A DNA stretch of 5,969 nucleotides from an uncultured Eubacteriales bacterium (GTDB lineage: Bacteria; Bacillota; Clostridia; Christensenellales; CAG-917). The notes under the pieces were generated by a model that was not told the DNA's origin, made no database searches, and saw only the letters and a list, made by a program, of their open reading frames with translations. Shown piece after piece: positions 1-5,743 of this stretch. A program made the position numbers and the translations under genes. The DNA is taken from NCBI GenBank assembly GCA_900550855.1, contig URTQ01000090.1, positions 1 through 5,969 on the forward strand, given 5' to 3'. Positions within the stretch are counted from its first letter, which is position 1; each line of letters opens with the position of its first letter.

Positions 1-644
1 GCGGCGTCGTGTACTCTACCGAAACCGTTGCAAAAATATCCGAGATTTTGAGCAAAAAAAGCGCGCTTTTCTCGCACCCGATTTTCATAATCTCGGACGA
101 GCCGTATCGCGAACTTGCCTACGATGTCGAAGTGCCGTATATAATGAATTTTTACGACGACACAATCGTGTGTTACAGTTATTCAAAGAGTTTGTCGCTT
201 CCCGGCGAGCGCATAGGCTATATTGCGGTAAACCCGAAAGCGAGCGGCGCAAAAGATTTGTATCTCGCAATATGCGGCGCAGGTCGCGCGCTCGGTTACG
301 TTTGCGCCCCGAGCACTTATCAACGAGTGGTCGAAAAATGCGCGGACGCTCTGCCCGACCTCGAATTTTACCGCACGAATCGCGACTTGCTTTATAACTC
401 TTTGTCGAAAATCGGCTATACTTGCGTACGCCCCGACGGCGCGTTTTATCTTCTCGTCAAGGCACTCGAAGACGACGCCAACGCCTTTGCCGACGTTGCG
501 AAAAAGTCGGGATTGCTACTCGTTCCGTGCGACGATTTCGGCGCAAAAGGCTACGTCCGTATCGCCTATTGCGTGAGCCTCGACGTCATAAAACGCTCTC
601 TTCCCGCGTTTGAAAAGTTGTATAACGAATACAAACGAAACTAA
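1..644 (+). CDS. PLP-dependent aminotransferase, class I/II (partial, C-terminal half)
   Basis: This is the C-terminal part of a fold-type I aminotransferase of the aspartate/alanine aminotransferase group, a cytoplasmic enzyme that moves an amino group between an amino acid and a 2-oxo acid through pyridoxal phosphate. The frame is open from base 3 to the TAA at 642-644 and starts mid-motif (GVVYS, usually preceded by NPTG), so roughly 180 N-terminal residues lie outside the window. Seen directly: the DEPY motif (Asp codon 96-98, contacts the PLP ring nitrogen; Tyr contacts its O3'), the Schiff-base lysine in SYSKSLSLPGERIGY (Lys codon 186-188), the phosphate-binding Arg of GERIGY (210-212), and the substrate-carboxylate Arg in YVRIAY (558-560). 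All key residues are intact. The GTG at base 9 is internal, not a start. Exact substrate cannot be read from this half. A hairpin follows 30 bases after the stop. Confidence 0.93.
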   Translation, partial: GVVYSTETVAKISEILSKKSALFSHPIFIISDEPYRELAYDVEVPYIMNFYDDTIVCYSYSKSLSLPGERIGYIAVNPKASGAKDLYLAICGAGRALGYVCAPSTYQRVVEKCADALPDLEFYRTNRDLLYNSLSKIGYTCVRPDGAFYLLVKALEDDANAFADVAKKSGLLLVPCDDFGAKGYVRIAYCVSLDVIKRSLPAFEKLYNEYKRN

Positions 645-674
645 TCAAAATTGCAAATATCGATATTTTAACAA

Positions 675-705
675 ACGAAAACGGCACTTAAAATGCCGTT
701 TTCGT
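675..705. terminator. Hairpin terminator, probably bidirectional, between convergent genes
   Basis: Perfect 12-bp inverted repeat ACGAAAACGGCA (675-686) / TGCCGTTTTCGT (694-705) with a 7-base loop. It lies between the stop of the aminotransferase (644) and the stop of the opposing lipoprotein gene (776). T-rich bases follow on both strands (AATTTTAT on plus; TTTGTT on minus), so it can serve both genes, although neither T tract is ideal. Confidence 0.75.
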
Positions 706-775
706 AATTTTATAGATATTTTGTCGTTTTTATATTCTTAATATACGTCTTGCGAATTTGCCGTTCCGCTCTGCG

Positions 776-2362
776 TTAATCGTTAAGATAACCTGCCGCG
801 ATGTACTCTGCAAGGCAATCTCTCGGATAGGTCGTATCGCCGAGCGTTTCCACCATAGCAAGTTTGTTGGGCGCATAGTCGGTGTTGTACGAGTCGGTGA
901 CGATATAGTATACGTCGTTGAGTCCTTCGCCGCTTTCGAGTTTCGCTTTGACTTGCGCGCCGTACGAGCCGTACTCGTAAATATAACTATCGTTTTGGAA
1001 ATAGCGTTTAAGCAAATTGTAACCCGTGATTTTGCAAAGGTGCATTTCGTTGTCGAACGGGAACAAAGTTTGAATCTGCTTTATCGTGACGTCGCCTGCG
1101 GCAAGATAACCCGGATTCCTGACGTTGATATAGCCGCCTGCAAGCACTATGTCGTAGTCGTTGCCCCACACTTGTTGACCCTTTGCCCAGTACGCTTTCG
1201 CCATATAACGTCTTAGCATATCGTAACTCGCGTAGTCGCTTATATGCCCTATCACTTTGTCGGGGTCGCCTATTTCGTCCGAGTATTTTTCGACGAGATT
1301 TTTGATTATGTCGTTGCTTGCGGACAGAGAATAAACCTCGTTGCGCACGACGTCGACGGAAGTCGAGGATTTGCCGTTTGCATAATTCACGGTTACGTCC
1401 GCGTGAGCGATTGCGTCGTTGTAGCCGCCTGCCTGAATATGCTTTACGCCGTAGCGGTCAACGAGCGTGTACGTTCTGTGCGTATGTCCCTCGAACACGA
1501 CGTTGACGTATCCGTTTGAAAGCGCGCTGTCGTACCAGTCCATATCCTTGTCGGATATATTTTGCATACTCGAACTGTTTCTCGCATAGCCGTCGTGAAT
1601 GGACAATACGATATAGTCCGCGCCTTGCTTTTTCAACTTTTCGGATTCGTTTTTGATGAGAGCGGTGAGTTCGCTACCCGTTTTGAAATACACGTCGCGG
1701 CACATACTTGCCGAAATCGACGAGTAGCAATCCCCGATTGCGCCGATTATGCCGATTTTTGCGCCGTCCTCGTTGACAAGCACCGACGATTGACAATACG
1801 GCGCGCGCTCGTTCGTTGCGTGTTCGTAAACGTTGATTGCCAAAAGCGGAAAGTTTGCGAGTTCGGCATTCGCCCTTATTTTGTCCGTTTTCCAGTCAAA
1901 TTCGTGGTTGCCGAGAGTCATTGCCGAGCAATTCACGAAGTTGAGCCACTCGGTTGCGAGTTTGCCTTTGGTGTTGTTGGACTCGGTGCTTCCCTGCCAC
2001 ATATCCCCCGACGCGAGCAAGACTGAATTGCCGTTTGCCTGCTTGTCGAGAAGATAGGTCGTCAACTCGTCAACGCCGGGTTGCGTGTCCGTGTCGGCGT
2101 ACATACCGTGCAAGTCGTTGATGGCATAAAAGTCGATGTCAACGACTACGCTCTTTTTGCAAAGGTCGCACCTTCCGTCGTCGTTGCCGTCGATATGCAC
2201 GCAATCGCCGTCCATATCGCGATAGCATTTGTCGCAAACAAAGTCGCCGTTCAAGTCGTAATGGTTGCAATCGCCGCTCGGTTTTTCATTGCACGCAACG
2301 AAAAGCGTGACGCACATCGTCACTACAAGAAACAACGCTATTATCGAAAGTTTTTTCTTCAT
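776..2362 (-). CDS. 5'-nucleotidase/UshA-family metallophosphoesterase lipoprotein
   Basis: Predicted 528-residue surface lipoprotein of the bifunctional UshA-like 5'-nucleotidase family, which hydrolyses extracellular nucleotides or related phosphoesters with two bound metal ions. The signal peptide is MKKK plus a hydrophobic stretch ending in LFVAC, with lipid-anchor Cys24. Residues 32-68 hold two tandem C-x-H-x8-C-x2-C units. The metallophosphoesterase domain (about 75-340) shows all expected metal motifs: NDLHG (Asp83, His85), GD (119-120), GNHE (151-154), His256 in SIHDG and GHTH (292-295). The C-terminal 5'-nucleotidase domain (about 365-525) has the AGG...R substrate-loop equivalent (408-415) and FPFDN (434-438), but the usual GGDGY-like end motif is replaced by DYAPNKLA. 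I chose the ATG at 2362 because the signal peptide begins there, and the longer frame to 2479 would run through the promoter; GGGTG lies 3 bases upstream. Its substrate is inferred from the family only. Confidence 0.92.
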   Translation of the reverse strand: MKKKLSIIALFLVVTMCVTLFVACNEKPSGDCNHYDLNGDFVCDKCYRDMDGDCVHIDGNDDGRCDLCKKSVVVDIDFYAINDLHGMYADTDTQPGVDELTTYLLDKQANGNSVLLASGDMWQGSTESNNTKGKLATEWLNFVNCSAMTLGNHEFDWKTDKIRANAELANFPLLAINVYEHATNERAPYCQSSVLVNEDGAKIGIIGAIGDCYSSISASMCRDVYFKTGSELTALIKNESEKLKKQGADYIVLSIHDGYARNSSSMQNISDKDMDWYDSALSNGYVNVVFEGHTHRTYTLVDRYGVKHIQAGGYNDAIAHADVTVNYANGKSSTSVDVVRNEVYSLSASNDIIKNLVEKYSDEIGDPDKVIGHISDYASYDMLRRYMAKAYWAKGQQVWGNDYDIVLAGGYINVRNPGYLAAGDVTIKQIQTLFPFDNEMHLCKITGYNLLKRYFQNDSYIYEYGSYGAQVKAKLESGEGLNDVYYIVTDSYNTDYAPNKLAMVETLGDTTYPRDCLAEYIAAGYLND

Positions 2363-2446
2363 ATGCACCCGCGAGCGAAATATCGTCGAGCCGTATCGTC
2401 TATTCGATATATCGCACCTTATATTCTTTAATATCCTATTTAGTAT

Positions 2447-2475
2447 ATCATAAATAACTATACCATATTTGGCAA
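2447..2475 (-). promoter_or_regulatory. Sigma-A-type promoter for the metallophosphoesterase lipoprotein
   Basis: On the minus strand, -35 TTGCCA (2475-2470) and -10 TATGAT (2452-2447) each match the consensus at five of six positions, with an exact 17-base spacer. Transcription would start near 2440, giving a leader of about 78 bases to the ATG at 2362. The position rules out the longer open frame that begins at 2479. The leader contains a 10-bp palindrome CGATATATCG at 2405-2414 of unknown meaning. Confidence 0.7.
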
Positions 2476-2540
2476 ACAAAGTACAATATCCGAAAATATC
2501 CGTTTCAATTAAAATTGCGACTTTTCGATTTATACAAACC

Positions 2541-2577
2541 GAAAGCCCGACGGTATCAGGGTTTTTGTCGGGCTTTC
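2541..2577 (-). terminator. Terminator-like hairpin downstream of the candidate small ORF
   Basis: Perfect 11-bp inverted repeat GAAAGCCCGAC (2541-2551) / GTCGGGCTTTC (2567-2577) with a 15-base loop. Read on the minus strand, the GC-rich stem ends in CTTTCGGTTTGT, a moderate T-rich tail. Read on the plus strand it runs straight into A residues, so minus is the better orientation. It lies about 60 bases past the stop of the small minus-strand ORF and upstream of the lipoprotein promoter, so it would insulate the two units. No plus-strand gene ends here. Confidence 0.5.
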
Positions 2578-2637
2578 AAAAAAGGGATAAACGTGGACAA
2601 ACCACTATGTCGTCGAGCAAACGCTCGGTTGAAAACG

Positions 2638-2754
2638 TCAGGACGCTTTGCGCATAAGGCTTATGCGTACGAACACGATTTTGCCGTCTTTGGTTGCGAT
2701 TTGCGAATTGTTGACTCTCGATTGATTGTTGATATGCGTCATATAAAATTTCAT
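2638..2754 (-). CDS. Candidate small ORF, 38 residues, function unknown
   Basis: On the minus strand an ATG at 2754 opens a 38-residue frame ending in TGA at 2638. An AAGGA ribosome binding site (2767-2763) precedes it with an 8-base spacer, as good as that of the WYL gene. The peptide starts MKFYMTHINNQ, has the core TKDGKIVFVRISLMRK and is basic; there is no membrane segment, signal peptide or Cys motif. A hairpin terminator follows at 2577-2541. It is divergent from the WYL regulator and shares its upstream region. After the stop, a different frame (through SVLTFSTERLLDD) stays open to a TGA at 2576, just before the hairpin, so an old or real frameshift in a longer gene is possible. I do not recognise a family. 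It could also be a non-coding stretch with a chance start. Confidence 0.4.
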   Translation of the reverse strand: MKFYMTHINNQSRVNNSQIATKDGKIVFVRISLMRKAS

Positions 2755-2796
2755 TTTCTTTTTCCTTTGCAAGCGTCGTATTTTTCGTTTTCTCTC

Positions 2797-2825
2797 TTGC
2801 TTGCAAGCATATGATATGCTATACT
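2797..2825 (+). promoter_or_regulatory. Extended -10 promoter of the WYL regulator gene
   Basis: The -10 box TATACT (2820-2825) is preceded by TGC (2817-2819), making an extended -10. A weak -35 TTGCTT (2797-2802) sits at an exact 17-base spacing. Transcription would start near 2832, leaving a leader of about 56 bases before the ATG at 2888. Two palindromes overlap the promoter: GCTTGCAAGC (2799-2808) and GCATATGATATGC (2807-2819, 6-bp arms). Confidence 0.6.
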
Positions 2826-2826
2826 G

Positions 2827-2844
2827 TGTACCGAAATCGGTACA
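2827..2844. promoter_or_regulatory. Operator-like inverted repeat at the WYL gene transcription start
   Basis: TGTACCGA AA TCGGTACA is a perfect 8-bp inverted repeat with a 2-base centre. It begins one base after the -10 box and spans the predicted start site near 2832, a classic repressor position. Because RNA would begin inside the left arm, a DNA operator fits better than an RNA hairpin. It may be bound by the WYL protein itself (autoregulation) or by another dimeric regulator. The binding protein is inference. Confidence 0.55.
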
Positions 2845-2875
2845 TCAAACGATTTTTACGAAAAATTTTACGAAA

Positions 2876-2880
2876 AAGGA
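2876..2880 (+). promoter_or_regulatory. Ribosome binding site deciding the WYL regulator start
   Basis: AAGGA lies 7 bases before the ATG at 2888. The open frame extends back to a TTG at 2801, but that codon overlaps the promoter and lies upstream of the predicted transcription start, so 2888 is the start. Confidence 0.8.
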
Positions 2881-2887
2881 AAAGATT

Positions 2888-3871
2888 ATGGCACTCGAAG
2901 CGAAAAAGACTCTGATTATGCGGATATATCAAATTCTCGACGAATACAGCGACGAGGAACATCCCTTGACCCAACAAAACATAATCGACATATTAGAGCG
3001 CGACTACGACATACCCTGCGAGAGAAAAGCGGTCGGCAGAAACGTGTCCTATCTCAAAGAAATGGGCTTCGACATCGAATCGACCGCAAACGGAACGTAT
3101 CTTGCCTCGCGAAAACTCGAAAACGCCGAACTTCGACTTCTCATCGACAGCGTGCTTGCGTCGAGAAACGTCAATTCCACCCACTCGGAACAGTTGATAA
3201 ACAAACTTATCGCGCTCGGCGGTCGCAACTTCAAATCGCACGTCAAGCACGTCTATTCCGTAAAAGAATGGGATAAGTCGGACAACAAGGCGTTTTTCTA
3301 CAACATCGACGTCATAGACGAGGCTATCGAGCAAGGCAAGAAAATCAGTTTCAACTACAACAAAATCGGACTCGACAAAAAGTTGCACGTTTCAAAGCCG
3401 CACGTCGGCTCGCCCTATCAGATGCTTCTGCACAATCAACGCTACTACCTTATGATGTTCGACGAGATGTTCGACGAGGTGGGATTCTACCGTATGGACA
3501 AAATCACCGACATCGAAGTGCTTGACGACGACGCAAAACCCTTGCGCGAAAACGTCGGATTCGAAAAAGGCATAGACTACAAGCGTATCGCAACTTCCTT
3601 GCCGTATATGTATAACGACGCGCCCGTCGCGATAACCCTAAAATGCTGGGTGGGTATGGCGGACACCCTCTACGACTGGTTCGGCACGAACTTCACCGCA
3701 AAGAAACTCGACGACAAATATTTCGTCGCCACAATCGTCGCAAGCGAGAAGGCTATGCTCTACTGGGTGCTGCAATACAACCGAAACGTCGAGGTGCTAT
3801 CCCCCCTCTCTTTGCGCGAAAACGTGATCGCAAAACTCAAAAAAACACTCGCTTTGTATGAAAACGATTGA
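2888..3871 (+). CDS. WYL-domain transcriptional regulator
   Basis: Predicted 327-residue cytoplasmic DNA-binding regulator of the YafY/PafC-like WYL family. Residues about 7-75 form a winged helix-turn-helix (LTQQNIIDIL; recognition-helix region around RKAVGRNVSYLKEMG), followed by a linker helix region (76-135), a WYL ligand-sensing domain (about 140-215) and a C-terminal WCX-like domain (about 225-322). The length is normal for the family. The name-giving WYL tripeptide reads YYL (186-188) in QRYYLMMF, and the conserved later Arg is present in FYRMDKI (Arg202), so the pocket appears conserved with a Trp-to-Tyr change. WYL domains are known to bind nucleic acid or nucleotide-like ligands in some members; the ligand here is unknown. 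An inverted repeat on its own promoter suggests autoregulation. The ClC gene follows on the same strand after 92 bases, making it a possible target. Confidence 0.92.
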   Translation: MALEAKKTLIMRIYQILDEYSDEEHPLTQQNIIDILERDYDIPCERKAVGRNVSYLKEMGFDIESTANGTYLASRKLENAELRLLIDSVLASRNVNSTHSEQLINKLIALGGRNFKSHVKHVYSVKEWDKSDNKAFFYNIDVIDEAIEQGKKISFNYNKIGLDKKLHVSKPHVGSPYQMLLHNQRYYLMMFDEMFDEVGFYRMDKITDIEVLDDDAKPLRENVGFEKGIDYKRIATSLPYMYNDAPVAITLKCWVGMADTLYDWFGTNFTAKKLDDKYFVATIVASEKAMLYWVLQYNRNVEVLSPLSLRENVIAKLKKTLALYEND

Positions 3872-3901
3872 TTTTTAATGTTCGCATAATTCGTTTTTCG
3901 G

Positions 3902-3930
3902 TTGCTTTTCTTGTTCTGTGCAACTATAAT
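3902..3930 (+). promoter_or_regulatory. Promoter of the ClC antiporter gene
   Basis: A perfect -10 box TATAAT (3925-3930) lies 17 bases downstream of TTGCTT (3902-3907), the same -35 hexamer and spacing as in the WYL gene promoter. Transcription would start near 3937, leaving a leader of only about 20-27 bases. This supports an ATG at 3958 or 3964 over the TTG at 3868, which lies upstream of this start site. Read-through from the WYL gene is still possible, as I see no terminator between them. Confidence 0.65.
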
Positions 3931-3963
3931 GCAAGCGGATTTGAAATCAAACGGTATATGATT

Positions 3964-5613
3964 ATGAACAAAAACATTTTGTCAAGATTGTATAGGCACG
4001 GCGTTCAACTTATGGCGGTGGGTATCGTAACCGGCATACTTTCGGGTATCGTCGTGACGTTTTTCAATATCGCGGCGGATTTGTTCTCGAAGTACGCAAA
4101 AGACGTCTACGCTCTTGTGCGAGAGAACCCCGCTTTCGTTCCGTTGCTTTTCGTTGCGCTCGCAATAATCGCTTTTTCAATCGCTACGGTTTCAAAGTTC
4201 GTTCCTATGGTTCGCGGAAGCGGTATTCCACAAACGGAAGGCGCGGCAAGAGGCTTGCTCGAACTCAAATGGTACAAATCACTGCCCGCTATGGCGGCTT
4301 CCTGCCTCGTGTGCATACTGTCGGGCTTGACGGCAGGCGCGGAAGGTCCGAGTATGTTTATCGGCGCGACCTGCGGCGAGGGCACGAGCAAACTTTTGCG
4401 CTGTACGGATATGGAAAAACGCTATCAAATCACGGGCGGCGCGTGCGCAGGTCTTGCGGTCGCTTTCAATGCGCCGCTTACCGGTATCACGTTCGCTTTC
4501 GAAGAAGCGCACAGACGTTTTACGCCCGCTATATTCATTTGCGCATTTTCGTCGGTGCTTAGCGCAATCATAACCAGAAACGCGCTTTACGGTTGGATGA
4601 ATATGCCCGTCGAAGGCATTCTTTCCTCGTTCAACCTCATTCAGATTCCCCTCAAAAGTTACGGATTCGTCGCACTTGCCGCCGTCGTGAGCGGAATTTG
4701 CGGATTCGGATTCTATAATCTTTGCTTGTTGTCAAAGAAACTCTTTGCTAAAATCAAAACAAAAAACGCGCTTACGACAACCTATCTCAAACTGTTGTTC
4801 CCGTTTATATTCGCAGGCGTTTTCGGACTTATCACCGCTTCAGTTATGGGCGGCGGTCACTCGTTTATCGAGTCGTTGGGAACGCACGGCGGTACGACTC
4901 AGCAAAGCGTCGCAACCGTATTCTCGTCGCCCGTCGTGGTTACGCTTATTCTCGTGCTCGTGATGCGAGTTATCGCCACCGCGCTCAATCTCGGCGCAGG
5001 CGTGCCTTGCGGAATATTCATTCCTATGCTCGCAATAGGCGCGTGTATCGGCACGCTCGTGGCAAAACTCGGCGTCGCTTGGGGCATGCCTACCGAATAT
5101 GCCGATTGCATAGTTATGATTTGTATGGCAACGTTCTTTGCAACAATCGTCAAAGCGCCGCTTACGGCAATAATTATGGTCGTAGAACTGACGTGGCAAT
5201 TCACGCTGCTCGTCCCCGTCGTTTTGGGCGTGTCCTTTGGATATATGGTGAGCGAAGTGTGCGGCGCAAGGTCCATTTACGACGAACTGCTCGACAATAT
5301 TCTCGACGAGCAACACGTTCACCTCACCAAACAAACCTACGTCGCAACCGTCGAGGACGGCTCGATTGCTATGCACAAACCCATTCGCGACGTGCTTTGG
5401 CCGAGCAACTTGCTCATACGTTCGATAAAGCGCGACGGCGTTTCAATCGTTCCCGCTTCGGATACAGTCCTGCAAGTCGGCGACGAATTGAGCATACAAG
5501 CCGAGTGCGTGGACTACGACAACTTCAAAGTGTCCGTAGACGAAATCGTAAAACCGAGAAAACACCTTTTCTCGAACAAAAAGCGCAAATCGCAATCCGA
5601 ACAAAACGAATAA
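3964..5613 (+). CDS. ClC-family chloride/proton antiporter with C-terminal RCK_C (TrkA-C) domain
   Basis: Predicted 549-residue inner-membrane ClC transporter, likely exchanging Cl- for H+. In order: GSGIP (85-89, anion-binding Ser86), GAEGPSMFIG (125-134) with external gating Glu127, NAPLTGITFAFEE (169-181) with Glu181 at the position of the internal proton-relay Glu203 of E. coli ClcA, GAGVPCGIFIP (344-354), and Tyr439 at the position of anion-gate Tyr445. Having both glutamates predicts an antiporter rather than a channel; Ser in GSGIP favours chloride over nitrate. Membrane helices fill about 14-432. A soluble RCK_C-type domain follows (about 468-516), as is known in many Firmicute ClCs, and the basic tail ends KKRKSQSEQNE. 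ATG codons at 3958 and 3964 are both possible and neither has a strong ribosome binding site; I chose 3964, where the usual MNKN start lies. The TTG at 3868 is unlikely because a promoter follows it. Confidence 0.93.
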   Translation: MNKNILSRLYRHGVQLMAVGIVTGILSGIVVTFFNIAADLFSKYAKDVYALVRENPAFVPLLFVALAIIAFSIATVSKFVPMVRGSGIPQTEGAARGLLELKWYKSLPAMAASCLVCILSGLTAGAEGPSMFIGATCGEGTSKLLRCTDMEKRYQITGGACAGLAVAFNAPLTGITFAFEEAHRRFTPAIFICAFSSVLSAIITRNALYGWMNMPVEGILSSFNLIQIPLKSYGFVALAAVVSGICGFGFYNLCLLSKKLFAKIKTKNALTTTYLKLLFPFIFAGVFGLITASVMGGGHSFIESLGTHGGTTQQSVATVFSSPVVVTLILVLVMRVIATALNLGAGVPCGIFIPMLAIGACIGTLVAKLGVAWGMPTEYADCIVMICMATFFATIVKAPLTAIIMVVELTWQFTLLVPVVLGVSFGYMVSEVCGARSIYDELLDNILDEQHVHLTKQTYVATVEDGSIAMHKPIRDVLWPSNLLIRSIKRDGVSIVPASDTVLQVGDELSIQAECVDYDNFKVSVDEIVKPRKHLFSNKKRKSQSEQNE

Positions 5614-5694
5614 AAATCGCAATATCGCTCGTTTATCCGCTCATTTAAGACACATAAACGTTGCGTTTTGCGATTAAACTACAAATTTATACAA

Positions 5695-5726
5695 AAAAAC
5701 AACCGCCGATTTAAGCGGTTGTTTTT
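5695..5726. terminator. Strong bidirectional intrinsic terminator
   Basis: Perfect 12-bp stem AAAAACAACCGC (5695-5706) / GCGGTTGTTTTT (5715-5726) with an 8-base loop. The plus strand ends in a run of five T followed by ATAT, and the minus strand ends in a run of seven T. It lies between the ClC stop (5613) and the stop of the opposing gene (5744), so it serves both. The 80 bases between the ClC stop and the stem hold no gene. Confidence 0.9.
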
Positions 5727-5743
5727 ATATGCTTTTCAAAATA

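Noticed and set aside
731..745. Inverted repeat TATATT / AATATA with a 3-base loop
   Set aside because: Only A:T pairs in an AT-rich gap already served by a strong hairpin; too weak to call a second terminator.
2405..2414. Palindrome CGATATATCG in the leader of the lipoprotein gene
   Set aside because: Ten bases of low-complexity palindrome about 26 bases after the predicted start; could be an operator but nothing else supports it, so it is mentioned only under the promoter.
758..2431. Several long plus-strand frames opposite the lipoprotein gene
   Set aside because: They are antisense shadows caused by the CpG-rich codon pattern; composition is Arg/Val/His-rich with no motifs, while the minus frame has complete enzyme motifs.
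2363..2479. 39-residue N-terminal extension of the lipoprotein frame
   Set aside because: It overlaps a good promoter and would put a charged stretch before the signal peptide; the ATG at 2362 starts a standard lipoprotein signal.
2614..2627. Small hairpin CGAGC-AAAC-GCTCG
   Set aside because: A 5-bp stem without a T tract, just past the small ORF; too short to assign a role.
2515..2814. 99-residue open frame on the plus strand in the intergenic region
   Set aside because: It runs through the terminator-like hairpin, antisense to the small ORF and into the WYL promoter, and its composition is not protein-like.
3868..3963. TTG-started N-terminal extension of the ClC frame overlapping the WYL stop codon
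   Set aside because: The start overlaps the WYL stop and lacks a ribosome site, and a perfect TATAAT promoter box lies downstream of it; the extra residues do not resemble a ClC N-terminus.
5587..5675. Direct repeat AAATCGCAAT (5587-5596, 5614-5623) and its partial inverse TTGCGATT (5668-5675)
   Set aside because: Short and AT-rich, with the first copy inside the ClC coding end; pairing across 45 bases is weak next to the real terminator, so probably chance.
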